From contig CM055613.1 of the NCBI GenBank assembly GCA_029379385.1, forward strand, positions 12,046,001 to 12,110,000: DNA of 64,000 bases, read 5' to 3'. Of the stretch, positions 1 to 11,911 are shown piece after piece. This DNA comes from Quillaja saponaria. Lineage: Eukaryota; Streptophyta; Magnoliopsida; Fabales; Quillajaceae. Both the position numbers and the translations under genes were made by a program. The notes under the pieces are model-generated. The model was not told the origin of the DNA. It ran no database searches and saw only the letters and a list, made by a program, of their open reading frames with translations. Each line of letters starts with the position of its first letter. Positions within the stretch are counted from its first letter, which is position 1.

Positions 1-1081
1 TCAGGCACCGTTGGAAAGATTAGAAGTTAGAGTTCATGTTGTCGGCAAGGGAAAATGGAGGCAACTTGTTATGGAAGATGGAATTCCAAGAAATGGGCGA
101 CCAGATACTCTTGAAAGAGATGATTGTTCTCTGAGCAGTGAAGGGCAGCCGAAACTCTCAATGACACTTGCCAGGCAGTGCCTTGCAAATGCCTTGCATT
201 TGCTGGATTCATACAGTTCAGTTTCTTTGAAGTTTGGTTTGCCATCCAATTTGTCCTTGGAGGAGAATGATCCTAGTGAAGTCACATATTCAAAGAATTC
301 AACCCAAAAAAGCTTACACAGTATTGATTCCAAGACATTCTCTGTAGCAGTAGGTTTAGGTCAGATTAATTCAAATGGGGACTTAAAAGAACAGAAGGGA
401 GGAGCAAGTCAGGAGCTCATACAGAACTCCCTCTCCTATTACAATGATGTCTGTCGAAAAGAAAATCACTTGCTTAAGCAAGCTGCTCTTGCCAATTTGG
501 CTTATGTTGAGTTGGAATTGGAAAATCCTATGAAGGCACTGTCAGTTGCAATGTCTCTTTTAGAACTTCCAGATTGTTCCCGAATTTACACCTTCCTTGG
601 TCATGTTTATGCTGCAGAGGCTCTATGCCTGCTAAACAGGGCAACGGAAGCTGCAGAGCATTTATCAATCTATCTGTTGGGAGGGAGCACTGTTGAGTTG
701 CCATTTAGCCAAGAGGACTGTGACAAATGGCAAGTCGAAAGGACTGCTGATTTTGAAGAGTCAAATGGAGGATCTTCGACGGTTTTGAACAATGCTTTTC
801 CTGAGCACTCGCATAGTATAGTGTTCCTCAAGCCAGAAGAGGCGCGATCAACAATTTATGCAAATTTTGCGGCAATATCTGCAATGCAAGGTGAGCTTGA
901 GCGGGCCCACCAATTGCTGGCACAGGCATTATCCATATCACCCAACAGTCCAGAAGCCACATTGACAGCAATTTATGTGGATCTCATGCTTGGTAAGCCA
1001 CAAGAGGCTCTTGCCAAATTAAAACGTTGTAGTCGCATCAGGTTCCTCTCTGGTGGAATAACATCAAACAAATCTTCATGA
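1..1081 (+). CDS. CNOT10: CCR4-NOT transcription complex subunit 10 (CNOT10)-like, C-terminal part
   Basis: This is the last coding exon(s) of a gene that starts before the window. The frame is open from base 2 and ends at TGA 1079-1081, giving about 360 residues. No in-frame ATG belongs at the left edge; the reading simply continues from an upstream exon, and the tcag at bases 1-4 could be an intron end. The segment LARQCLANALHLLD and the TPR-like helices near the end (GELERAHQLLAQAL, then GKPQEALAKLKRC) match the C-terminal half of plant CNOT10. CNOT10 binds the CNOT1 N-terminus with CNOT11 in the cytoplasmic CCR4-NOT deadenylase, which shortens mRNA poly(A) tails. A serine- and acid-rich linker (about residues 65-130) separates helical blocks, as is usual in this family. 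The assignment is by recognised family motifs, not by a search. Confidence 0.85.
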   Translation, partial: QAPLERLEVRVHVVGKGKWRQLVMEDGIPRNGRPDTLERDDCSLSSEGQPKLSMTLARQCLANALHLLDSYSSVSLKFGLPSNLSLEENDPSEVTYSKNSTQKSLHSIDSKTFSVAVGLGQINSNGDLKEQKGGASQELIQNSLSYYNDVCRKENHLLKQAALANLAYVELELENPMKALSVAMSLLELPDCSRIYTFLGHVYAAEALCLLNRATEAAEHLSIYLLGGSTVELPFSQEDCDKWQVERTADFEESNGGSSTVLNNAFPEHSHSIVFLKPEEARSTIYANFAAISAMQGELERAHQLLAQALSISPNSPEATLTAIYVDLMLGKPQEALAKLKRCSRIRFLSGGITSNKSS

Positions 1082-1188
1082 TTGTACCAATTGCTTCCAA
1101 TCATTGTCCGTTGCCTACCTCAGTCTTAGATAGCAGGTAGTTCAATCCTTTCATAGGATTTGTAACATATATATAGTTCAATTTAGAG

Positions 1189-1194
1189 AATAAA
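1189..1194 (+). terminator. Candidate poly(A) signal for the CNOT10-like gene
   Basis: A canonical AATAAA lies 108 bases after the stop codon, at a typical plant 3'-UTR distance. This is a sequence match only. Confidence 0.4.
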
Positions 1195-1659
1195 ATTTTC
1201 CGGTTCTTTTTCCTCATAATTTTCGAAAAAAAATTAGGATTCCTTTGTCGGTGGTGGCTGTGTGTTTTGGTTAGTGCAGATGCCACCTCTCAAATTTGCT
1301 TTTAGTGGCTAATCTAGTTGGGTGTTCAGGAATAGATAGGTCATGTGCTTACATCGAGAAAGGACCAAGTCATTATTGATTTCGGATTTGAATTCCAACT
1401 CATTGTTATTCTCAAGGGCCTTTTCGTTTTTTGCTTGTGCCATGGTTGAGTTTTATCCAGATGACTGTTGAGTTAGACTGGCTGGTTTTTTGATTGAATG
1501 ATTATGAGGGTATACATTTAGGGTTTGTTAGACATATTGTATAACATGATAGTAGATTATCTAGTTGGTTCTTATATAATGTGTGACATTAATACTATAG
1601 TGTAGGTATATACCGTTAATTATCACTTATATTATGCCTAATAATATAAAGTTATAGTG

Positions 1660-2070
1660 GTGAGTAGGGCTAGAAATGAATATGAATTATTCGTATTTGA
1701 GGCTAATTTGAATCAAAATCGAATTAAGATAGATATTCGAATTTGAACTCGGATATATAAGGATTTGATTTGATATTTAACGAATTATTCATATTAGTAT
1801 TTGGTATTATTTTTATTCAAATTGGTCGAATTATTTGATTACTATTAGAATATTATTAATATTAATAAAATATTTGAGTACATACTATTCAATCTATTCA
1901 AGTATTATTAGAACCAATTAAATTTCAATACAAATATTTAGTATTACATTCAAATTCAAACTAAGTTTAAATTCATATCAGTATTCGAATTTGAATTCAC
2001 GTAATAATATTCAAATTCAAATTTGAATAGTATATTATTCGATACTATTCAATTTAAGTGAAAATTATAG
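1660..2070. repeat. AT-rich block of GAATTTGAATTC-like words (possible hAT-type MITE)
   Basis: The stretch opens with a tagggctagaaatga-like start and is packed with variants of attcgaatttgaa on both strands, so much of it can fold on itself. A compositionally similar block lies at 63765-64000. The tagggct start resembles ends of non-autonomous hAT elements in plants, but no clear terminal inverted repeat or 8-bp target duplication is visible. Confidence 0.35.
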
Positions 2071-3950
2071 TGTTGAGAGTAATAATAAGATAATAGTATA
2101 ATTATAAACAAGCACCACAATCTAAAAATGACATCAAGATTACTCTCGGACATCTTACTGTGACATACAAACTCTTATTTTTAATTAGACTTGCACTATA
2201 TATTCTTGACTTTGTTTGGAGCTGTTTCTATTACTTTCTTGTTTACTAATAGTAATAGCTTCTCTTTAATAGGATTGCTGCAACAAAAAATTGATTGTTT
2301 TATCCGAATAGAAAGAAACATTTAACAACACCAAATAATTTAAATTTTCAACCAGGGCTTTCATTAGAAATCAATTAATAAGTAAATTATATTTTATCTT
2401 TACATTATAATTATATATATATATATATCCTCCCGTGTGGTAACAGCAAATAGACTAATAACCAATGGAATATTATCCAGATCTGGAGTAGCAGAAAACT
2501 CATCGACAGGCACCACAAGTTTTTCACGAAAAGAGACAAACAAAGTTCATGCCCCAATACTCATACTCACAGTGGTCCCAATCTATATATCTTCTATTTG
2601 TTATCAATAATTTGAGGTCTCTATTTCATTTCTTTCTATTCTACCATTATATGTTGGCCTAGCTTTATGTCACAATTAAAAAGAAATCTATTTCTTGTAG
2701 TCAAGCACTGATCAGGTTTAATGCAGCTCACTCTTTTTGCATTTGAAACCTTCTCTTTAGCCTAAATTGATATCGTGAAACAAAATAAAATAGGAAATGA
2801 AGCATTCCTTTTTTGAGTCATCACCCAACATTCCAACAACAATCCTAGTACAAATTGTGACACTCACATGGCAACTTGACATGTTCTAAGGTCTCTATTA
2901 CTCACATTGTTTGCTTGTTGAAGATAACATTACTTTATATATATGAAAGGTGGGCTATTTTCATAGCACATAGGATTCTAAAACTAGGGTTCTTATCAGT
3001 TACTCTCAATATTTGTCACTCAAATCTCGAGTAAAAATTAAAAGTCGGTATTTTTATTGCAATAATAATACAATTATATAATTAATATTGTGTAATGTAT
3101 TATGTAAGTTTATATTTCAAAACTAAATAAGCTCTAAATGTTATCCTTATGCGAGAAGTCTATGCCTCCCATACTTATTTTTATGAAGTTTTTTTCTTAA
3201 GTTATTTTGTAGGCTGTGGAATTTCTATTTTCTTGATATTAAATATATAATAAGTACAAGAAACAAGGAAAATCAATTACAAAACTTTTAAAACAAAAAA
3301 GCATTTTTCTTCTTTGATTGCTTCCTTTGCCTTACAAAAATCACACAGGATTGACACTTAACCTTAGAAATTGAATACCCATGGTGTACAATATAATGTA
3401 AATCATTAGCAAAACAACAACAATCCCAATCTAAAAATTGAAAGAAAGTGAAAAGGAGAGAGTGAGAGAAGGGGGACTTGACATCCTCTCATGTCAATTC
3501 TGTCCGTACACCCATCGTTTAGCAACCTGCAACATACGCCACGACAGAAATGAGTCAAATGTTTTTAATTTTAAGATAATTGGAAGCATTATATATACTT
3601 AAGAAAAAATATACAAATATGGTTTATATTGTAGCAACATTCAAAGATGTTTAAGAACATAACATGTGTGTGTGAGAGAGAGAGAATCACAAATTAATTA
3701 TTTTTCTTGTTAATTGATTAGACAGCAAGCTGTACTGCTGTAGTTGAGGAATTTAATTCAATTTCCTTTTCTTTATTTGTTTTCCTACATTCTCAGGGAA
3801 TAAAAAATAATTCCATGCACGTAATTAATTAAATAATTAATCAAGGACTTCTATGTACTTAGAAAAAAATGGTAACAATGCAAAAGCAAAAAAATAATAA
3901 TAATAATAAATAAAGAGTAGGAAGAAAAATTAGGGTTAGGGCTAGCATTT
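2071..3950. other. Intergenic, no gene seen
   Basis: AT-rich sequence with stop codons in all frames. I see no exon-like coding segment, RNA gene or transposon end. It includes a short (TA)n run near 2412-2430 and a (GA)n stretch near 3672-3685. Confidence 0.6.
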
Positions 3951-3963
3951 ACTTAACTGGTTT

Positions 3964-5010
3964 CTACAGGGAGCAAGTGTAACCAGGAGGAGGTGTCTTT
4001 CCACAAGTCACAAGTAGCTGAAGAGCAACTGGAACAACAATGTTGAGGTTAAGAAGCTTGAGCTTGAGAGTGGTGCAAAGACACACTGCAGCTTCAAGCT
4101 CAGCAAGTCCTGCCAATACCGGGCAACATTCGTTAACAGCCGGGTCACCAAGCCCAATGTGGACTAATCCGCCAAGAAGATCTACACAAGCACCCAATTT
4201 TAAAGTGTCAATTGGGCAAGTAGCCTTCGCTGGCGGTGAGAACGGTGGTGGGTATAGTTTTCCTCCTTTGCTTGGTGGGTTTAGAATAGGTGGGAGAGGA
4301 AGAGTCACTGGTGGGTTTAGAATAGGTGGGAGTGTAACAGGGGGAAGAGTCACTGGAGGTTTTACAATTGGTGGGAGTGTACCTGGGGGAAGAGTCACAG
4401 GTGGGTTTAGAATAGGTGGGAGTGTTCCTGGGGGAAGAGTCACCGGAGGTTTTACAATTGGTGGGAGTGTACCCGGAGGAAGAGTCACTGGTGGGTTTAG
4501 AATAGGTGGGAGTGTAACTGGGGGAAGAGTCACTGGAGGTTTCACAATTGGTGGGAGTGTACCTGGGGGAAGAGTCACAGGTGGGTTTAGAATAGGTGGG
4601 AGTGTTCCTGGGGGAAGAGTCACCGGAGGTTTTACAATTGGTGGGAGTGTACCCGGAGGAAGAGTCACTGGTGGGTTTAGAATAGGTGGGAGTGTAACTG
4701 GGGGAAGAGTCACTGGAGGTTTCACAATTGGTGGGAGTGTACCTGGAGGAAGAGTAATCGGGGGTTTCACAATTGGTGGGAGTGTAACTGGTGGCTTAAC
4801 AATTGGAGGGAGAGTAACCGGAGGCAAGGTTATTGGGGGCCTGACAATGGGTGGGAGAGTGATAGGGCCTTTGCCCTTTTTGGGTGGTTTTGAAATAGGC
4901 TTGTGTTTTGGAGGGGGTTTGCCACAAAAACCACAGCCGAGAATGGGAGTGGCTGAGGCGATGAAGAGCATGGAAATGAAGAGAAATGCATAAAACTTTG
5001 AGGATTCCAT
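3964..5010 (-). CDS. Hybrid proline-rich protein (HyPRP) with C-terminal eight-cysteine domain
   Basis: Intronless 348-residue gene. Residues 1 to about 25 (MESSKFYAFLFISMLFIASA) are a secretory signal peptide. Residues about 26-260 form a low-complexity domain of PPVTLPP, GTLPPIVKP and ILNPP units. The C-terminal ~85 residues contain the eight-cysteine motif of the LTP-like HyPRP family (C..C..CC..CLC..C..C, including NECCPVL and VCLC). HyPRPs are secreted wall or plasma-membrane-associated proteins linked to cell extension and stress; the molecular activity is unknown. The start is the only Met before the signal peptide, and a TATA box lies ~55 bases upstream. The repeat region has expanded by 180-bp duplications, so allele length may vary. 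Family assignment is firm; the physiological role is not inferable here. Confidence 0.93.
   Translation of the reverse strand: MESSKFYAFLFISMLFIASATPILGCGFCGKPPPKHKPISKPPKKGKGPITLPPIVRPPITLPPVTLPPIVKPPVTLPPIVKPPITLPPGTLPPIVKPPVTLPPVTLPPILNPPVTLPPGTLPPIVKPPVTLPPGTLPPILNPPVTLPPGTLPPIVKPPVTLPPVTLPPILNPPVTLPPGTLPPIVKPPVTLPPGTLPPILNPPVTLPPGTLPPIVKPPVTLPPVTLPPILNPPVTLPLPPILNPPSKGGKLYPPPFSPPAKATCPIDTLKLGACVDLLGGLVHIGLGDPAVNECCPVLAGLAELEAAVCLCTTLKLKLLNLNIVVPVALQLLVTCGKTPPPGYTCSL
4381..4740. repeat. Perfect 180-bp tandem duplication inside the HyPRP gene
   Basis: Bases 4381-4560 and 4561-4740 read identically, so the gene encodes the same 60-residue proline-rich block twice. Each 180-bp block is itself made of three ~60-bp subunits, and a less perfect copy precedes it at 4321-4380. 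Confidence 0.9.
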
Positions 5011-5060
5011 GGTTCAACTGTGGATATAGAAAGTATACTAATTTGCGGAGGAAAAAGGTT

Positions 5061-5070
5061 TTTATATATG
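5061..5070 (-). promoter_or_regulatory. TATA box of the HyPRP gene
   Basis: On the minus strand the sequence reads CATATATAAA, about 55 bases before the ATG. This would place transcription start roughly 20-30 bases before the start codon and give a very short leader. Confidence 0.6.
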
Positions 5071-5129
5071 TATAGGAAATAGGAATAGTAGTGAGGAGAA
5101 GAAGCAAACAAAAACCCTAAGAAGCCAAA

Positions 5130-5135
5130 CACGTG
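5130..5135 (-). promoter_or_regulatory. G-box (CACGTG) upstream of the HyPRP gene
   Basis: A perfect palindromic CACGTG lies ~120 bases before the HyPRP ATG and ~65 bases beyond its TATA box. G-boxes bind plant bZIP and bHLH factors in light and ABA responses. Position and sequence are seen; regulation is inferred. Confidence 0.45.
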
Positions 5136-8100
5136 AAGATGGGGCTAGGCTAGCGGGCTGAAAAGGCAGCTGCCAAATTTTGCTAGTTGGCAATATACTT
5201 TACAAGTGCCTGGATCCAAAGACATGAAATTTAGATCCCATCCCAAGCTTCTAAACATGTGAATTATTTATTAATATAATTAGTTTCTTATCTTATCCTC
5301 TTTGACATTAATAAATAAAGCTCCATGCTAATTGAACAAGTGACTTGATGGAAAATAAATAATTATTGTTGATCTTGGTGGAGGGGACTCTCAATAATTA
5401 TTCATGGGGTTTGTTTGTATAATTTTTAAGTTTTGCATTATAATTTTTTTTTTGGAGGACAAATGCATGTATAAGTGTAATCATTTCCTTGATAATTCCA
5501 CTTCTGCATTGAAATATATGCAATAATGTAATTGGCAGTATGTACGGTTCATGTTTACCTTTTAGCGTCACTTTCAAATAATTTAATTTGTGGAAAATTA
5601 TTCAATAATAGTTTTGTATCTCTTTGACTTTTTTTTAAAAAAAATAAAATTTTAGTTGTCTTCTTTTTATTATATATAAAAGTGATTAATGACATAATTT
5701 TGTTTATTTCCTTAATTATGTTTATGCATGTTTACTATTAGATATATATCTTTTAGTTATTATTTCATGGTATTAAAATATTATGCTTAAAATAGATTTT
5801 TTTTTTTCCTAATTCATCTCCCATTTATTATTAATTGTATTATAACTCTTTTTTACTATTAATTTCTTTTCCTAATTCTTCTCCATTTATGAATCAAAAT
5901 TAAAAGAAGAATCTATGAATTGAAAGAAATATCAAGAGTATAGTTTTTATTTTATTATAATATTATTTTCTTAAATCTTCTTCTATCTTAAAAATTAAAA
6001 TGGAAATTATATAATATAATATAAATTTTATTTTTCTTTTTAATTTTATCACTTATTTGTTTAATTAATTAACAAACAATAACCTTTAGTTATTATTTCA
6101 TAGTATTAAAATATTGTGATTCAAATAGATTACTAATTTATTTTATTTTTCTTACTCTTCCCATTTTAAACTAATATGATTTTAATTCTTTTTGACAATT
6201 AATTTTTTTCCTAATTATTCTCAATTTCATGAATTAAAATAAAAAAAAAATTATGAATTAAAATATTAAGAGTATAATTTTTATTATTACAATATTATTT
6301 TCTTAATTATTCTTCTATCTTAATAATTAAAAGAAAGTATTATGAACTTAGTTTTTAGTTTGAGTTAAATACGATTATTAGATGTTTTAGTTTGAATTGT
6401 TAATAGTAGTTTTATGCCACTATATTATATTTTTAAGTTGATTCATTTGTAATGATTTCTAATCAAATTAATAAATTTATCTTCAATGATCTCTCTCTTA
6501 ACATTAATTTATGCTTTTCTAATAATAAATTTATTGTAAATATTTACTTTCTCGCTTTAGGAACATTGTAGTGATACATATTTTTTTTATACCAATTCCA
6601 TCTATGATATATAATATAATTAATACTTGAGAATTAGGAGAATATGATGTTGACAATGACACATCATCAATAAACATATCTAAAATTTTGACACATTAAT
6701 CTTACCACATCATCAATTAATTCTCCCTTGTCTCTCTTAAATTATATTATTTTGCCACATCATTCCCTAACTCTCTTATATCTCTCCTAAGTTAACTACA
6801 TAAAATATAAATTTCTAATTTTTCAATTTAATTTCTTTTATATTCTCTCCTCAATTTTGTTACCTAGAGTATTTTTTTAATATAGTTCTCTCAAATTTTC
6901 TCGTATTCGCAGTTTTATTTGATATTTTTAAAAATATTTTTTTCTAAACAAAAAATAATAATTATCAATTTAGTCTCACTCTCTATACTTCACAAACAAT
7001 AATATACCTTACATATACATCAATAAACCTAATTTAAGTTGTATCCATTTACAAATAAAAATGACTTAACTCCAAGAAATAAAATATCAAAAAGTTATCG
7101 TAATGACTAATTTTTTGAATGATTTCTTTATTATTTATTGTGAAAAAAATTATAGCAAATTTATGTATAAATCAAGTCAGCAATTATTATTTATGATAAA
7201 TTTTCATTTTTTTTTTAAATAGAAAAGATATATGCATATTCAAAATTAAAATAAAAACAAAAAAATTATGTAATAATTTTTTTATAAAAAAATTCGCATT
7301 ATATAATGATTTTAAAATAAAATAACAAATATAAGTTTACAATGTTAGAAATAATAAATCTCACAAAATAAAATAAATATAAATTTTTTAAAAAATTAAA
7401 ATAATTCGTGTATGGCACAAAAATAAAATAAATCTAGTTTCCATTAAAACTAGACTTTTTTATCAATTCAATTTCTTTTCGTGCTATCCATGCACTTTAC
7501 TTTCTATCTCCATTTCAGTCTCATCCATTTAATTCCACTTCATCGACATCCTTATTTCTTACCACCATAAACGCCTAGCCTCTAACATTTTATGTTACTA
7601 TTTAAACTGATACTTCAAACTAAAATATTTGGTGTCATTTTGGTTGTAAACTTGGAATAAATTCCTACTATGCCAAAAAATCAAGTACTTTCTTATTTAT
7701 GAATGAATATTCGTTTTGCAAAAAATTCTTAATCTCTGTTGTCATTGGAATCAAAGTGGTTATTAATACCATATCAATGTTCACTATCAATTTTAATAAT
7801 TCATGCCTGCCCCAAATTATTGGGCTTTTCAGTTATATCCCTACCGATCAATTTTAAAACTGGTTCTTAGAGTAGAGTAGAGATTACCTAACAAAGTTTA
7901 CATGATAAACAAAAGATTGATACCTAATTATAATATATAGTGTTATAACATAAATTTTAACTTCATTTATTCTAACTAAAAAGTATATTTTAACTCATTT
8001 TCTAAACATATTATGAAAGTTGACATAAATCAATGACCAATCCTTCATCTTTATCGTTTACTGACAAATATCTCTACCAAAGGTTTTATAGTAATGCAAA

Positions 8101-9250
8101 GTTACTGCACATATATGATACTTCAGAATAGAAACTCTCACAATTAAGAAATAAGTAAATCGAATCAACCCCACCAAATCTCCGGAAAAGGGAAACAAAA
8201 AAATTTAGTGACTGAAAGTGAAAAAGTCCAAGATTTTTGTCAAATGGAATATATCAAATAAGGGTTCGATAATTTAGTAAAATTTGGAGACCTCTCCATA
8301 AATGTCACAAGAGAGAAGATTTTTAAAACAATAATTTTTCTTTTAACAAAATTTTTAATGTGAATATTGATAGAAAATTTATTGTCTATGAAATATATTT
8401 TAAAATTTGTCAAATCAATAAATTTGTTTAGGTTCTTTTAGCCCCATCAACTAATTCAATTTAATCTCTTCTTAATTTAATGAAATTGCTTAAATAATGA
8501 TCTAGTTTTTTTAAAAATAACTTATGTCGACTTAATTAAAAATTTAAGTCTTGAAGGACAGATTAGCTAAAAGTAATCATTAAAAATAATTTACTTCTTA
8601 AAGACCAAAAAATTAATTAAGTTGGAAATCCATTCCTTTATAATTAATGCAAACAATTTACTTTTATTTCAATTAATGTAGTTATAGAATATTAACTTAT
8701 ATCTCACCTCACCTTAATTATAATTTGCATTATTGATGCAGTTTTTGACTTAAAAGAGGAATAAAAAAATACCAAACAAAAAAATTTCATATATTGAATT
8801 CCTACAAATGAAATTAGTTGTATAACTCCTAAACGTGGTATAAAAGTCGGCATAAATCACTGGTCAAGAGTTTTATTGATGGAAATCTCCACTTTATAAG
8901 TTGTAGCTATAAAAAAGTAAAAATAAAAAGTTAAAGTTGATTTGTAACACTAAAACCGACTAGAATTTATTGATCTTTTGTTTATCTAGTAATTGTTGTT
9001 ACGCTTCTTAATCAATGCCAATCTCTCTTTTACTCTCTTTTTTTTAAAAAAAAGAAAAGAAAAAAGGGGAATAGTCTAACCCCATTTTATAGAAGTTTCG
9101 GTTTCTGTTAAATTATGGTATTACTAATGAGGTAATATAGTTGATCAGAGGTAGCAGGAAACAGTACAGCTAGGCAACCATGTGGAATAGGTAATTGAAT
9201 ACTTAAGAATGATAGAGACAGAAAAGGATGATTCATTTGCATGGTAGTGG
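5136..9250. other. Intergenic AT-rich DNA, no gene seen
   Basis: Four kilobases of very AT-rich sequence without a coding segment longer than chance. Short words recur (for example ttattatttcatggtattaa near 5760 and 6090), suggesting an old ~340-bp direct repeat at 5710-6010 and 6055-6330. I recognise no transposon ends. Confidence 0.55.
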
Positions 9251-11340
9251 GTTAGTGGGCAGTGGGGGAGAGTAGCATATACATGTCGATGATGCATATT
9301 CATGTTGATGATGGGAATGGGAATGGGAAAGATGGTCTGAGTCTGTCCTTGACAGGGTGCAATGAAAATGAAATATTATCTTTTGGCCAAGGCTGTATTT
9401 TTGTTTGTATACTTATGGAATCCGTGACTGCTATCCCCCACTCTGATGTGATCACTTCCTCTCCCAGTTTTTTTTTTTTTACTTCATCTCACTTCACATT
9501 GCCAAAGCTAATGGCTCTGAATGCAACTCTTTCTCTAATTGTTTGCATATGAAATCTTGGCAGGACATGATCGATTTGGTGGTTCTGGATTCTTTTTTGA
9601 GGACTCATATCAATATGATTAGAAGAATCCATATTACAATAAATAATGGCACATGGGGTGCACGTGGAGAGAATGAAGAGCCTTGGGACTTCATTCAATT
9701 GTATTTGTTGAAATCTTGGCACCAATACACTACACTAGTATGGAAACTGGAAAGGGAAAGGGAATTGAAATTGGAGGGGAAATAGGAATAAAAAGGGAGA
9801 GGACTGGATATCACATTGGATACTTTCAATGTCTACTCATAATTCCCAATCTTATAGTCACAATTGAAACCAATACTATTTTTCTCTTTGGTACCACAAA
9901 AATAGTTTATATGCCCCCACAAGTACTAAAAAATTAATTTGTGTTTTTACTCTCAATTTTGGTAATTTTCTATATGAAATAATATTCTTAAAATAATTGC
10001 ACCAAATTAATTGAGGCAATATATTTCTAATATAAATTGAGCACACTGCAAGTTATAAAGCTTTCACGTCAGTTAACATATATGAATTTAGGTTCATGGT
10101 TCAAAATTACATATTTTGTCTCTTTTTACTTTTTCTTTTTAATAGAATCATTCATTCAACTTTATTGCTTCTCGCATAGCATGCACAAATATATATTCAC
10201 CACTCATTTTTCATTGTTTACTATTTTTCACAATTTCTCTTAACAAGAGTTTCTAAAATATATATTAAACAATATTAGATATTATTTCAATTTTTACATA
10301 TAACAAACATATAAATAAAATTGTATGAATCATATATAAGATATTATAAGGGTAGTGCTATGTGCACTACCTAATTTTTATAGGTAAACGAAGATATAAA
10401 AAAGGCAAGCTTATCTTTTTTGTCTTCTAGTCCAATTTTTGTCCACCTATAAATTTTTGTTGTTCACTTAACACCACCCTATTATAATCTCCCAATTAAC
10501 TATTTTCTTGCCCAATCTCAACTTTCAAATAAGTGGATAATTAAACTATGTTGCAACAAATACAAACATCACATATAGTTGTATAATCTTTTTACCAAAA
10601 AAAGTCTCTTATAAAAAGAATATATGGTACATACTTCAAGCATATATCATAAGTAATTAAGTCTCATTTATTCTAATTTGATTATTTCACCAATACACAT
10701 ATAAACATCTGTTGATAAAATTAATAGCGATTAGCTACAAAATAATTATTTGAACAGTAGTTTAAAATGTCATGGCTTATTTATTATTTTGATATATGGC
10801 TATTACATCAATTTCAATTTTGGCCGCTGAAAAATTATTTTTTTAATTAGATTCCTAAGATTTAATTTTTTTTTTCTAATAATTGCCCTCCAAGATTCAA
10901 TTTTTCTAACTCTTAATCAAAAATTCAAAACCATTAATTTAGGTGAAAGATCACATAAAACAAATAATATGGCTATAAAATACCTTAATAAATTTGATGA
11001 TTTGAGAGAAGAAAAAAAATTTGTTTTCAGAAAGAATGATTGGAGTCTAAAAATTTAAAAATCAACAAACAAGTTTCTCTAAGAATTGAGTCAATACTCA
11101 TGCAATTTTTCATTTCACTCGTTAATATTCTTTTCGTTATTCTCTCTGACAAGGCAGTCAATTAATTTCAGTATATTTCATCTTGATTTAACGAGCATGG
11201 ATTGATCAATGATGTAATTAGAAATAATTAAATTTTGGAGGATTTGATTAGAAAGAAATTAAATTCTCGAGTACCTTATTTGAAAAAAATAATTTCTTAA
11301 TAATCAAAATAAAAAGTGGTGTAATCATCAAGGAATAAAT
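9251..11340. other. Intergenic, only short unrecognised open frames
   Basis: Small open frames occur between 9262 and 10243, none longer than 96 codons. None shows a domain, signal peptide or codon pattern I recognise. Poly-T (9469-9481) and AT-rich tracts break the region up. I do not call a gene. Confidence 0.5.
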
Positions 11341-11499
11341 AAGCTAATAATCATCTTACATTCACTTTTTTGGTGTTTAATGTATACCTTATACCCTAAG
11401 GGACTTCTTTAGACAAGTTATAATCCGGTCTTACTAAACCTAGGATGCTTTACGAAATTTAATTGTTACACAGCGAACTGTGTAGATACAGAGTTCCTA

Positions 11500-11911
11500 C
11501 ATGAAATGATTATGAGCCATAGCTCACCAATACCCACGGTTTGATTAACATTTGGACCATTTGGACTATATGCGTTTGCTTAGCTATGTCCACATTTATG
11601 TCGTTAATAAGTAACACATCAGCATCCACCTATCTAAGACAGCACTGCATACACAGATAACTATCAACAATAGTGTATGTGCATCTGCACTCTTAACATT
11701 GATAATATTAAAAAGTATTGGAGATATTTATATGTGACTACCTTGTTGTCACATATGTTTATCTACGTCTGCTGTCGCATAAGAGGTCTTTTGCAAGAAT
11801 CGAATTTGTGCCCACTCGTCAACGACATGGTGTTGTCGCTAATGAATATCAATAATTAAGGACAAGAAGCTTATTTGTGACACGTCGCTAGTACTTTGTT
11901 TTCTTGTAGTG
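11500..11911. mobile_element. Possible terminal fragment of a CACTA element
   Basis: The segment ends with ttttcttgtagtg at 11899-11911, the inverse of the CACTACAAGAAAA terminus of En/Spm elements. The preceding 400 bases contain recurring gtcgct/gtcgtt words like subterminal repeats. The other end is not visible and no transposase is present. Confidence 0.35.

Noticed and set aside
4040..4993. 317-codon open frame on the plus strand opposite the HyPRP gene
   Set aside because: It is the antisense shadow of the proline-rich repeat; its GGxxGGR-type repetitive sequence follows directly from the CCxCC codons. It has no promoter or homology I recognise.
9262..9552. 96-codon frame starting MGESSIYMSMM
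   Set aside because: Not recognised, it runs through a poly-T tract and has no supporting promoter or partner exon.
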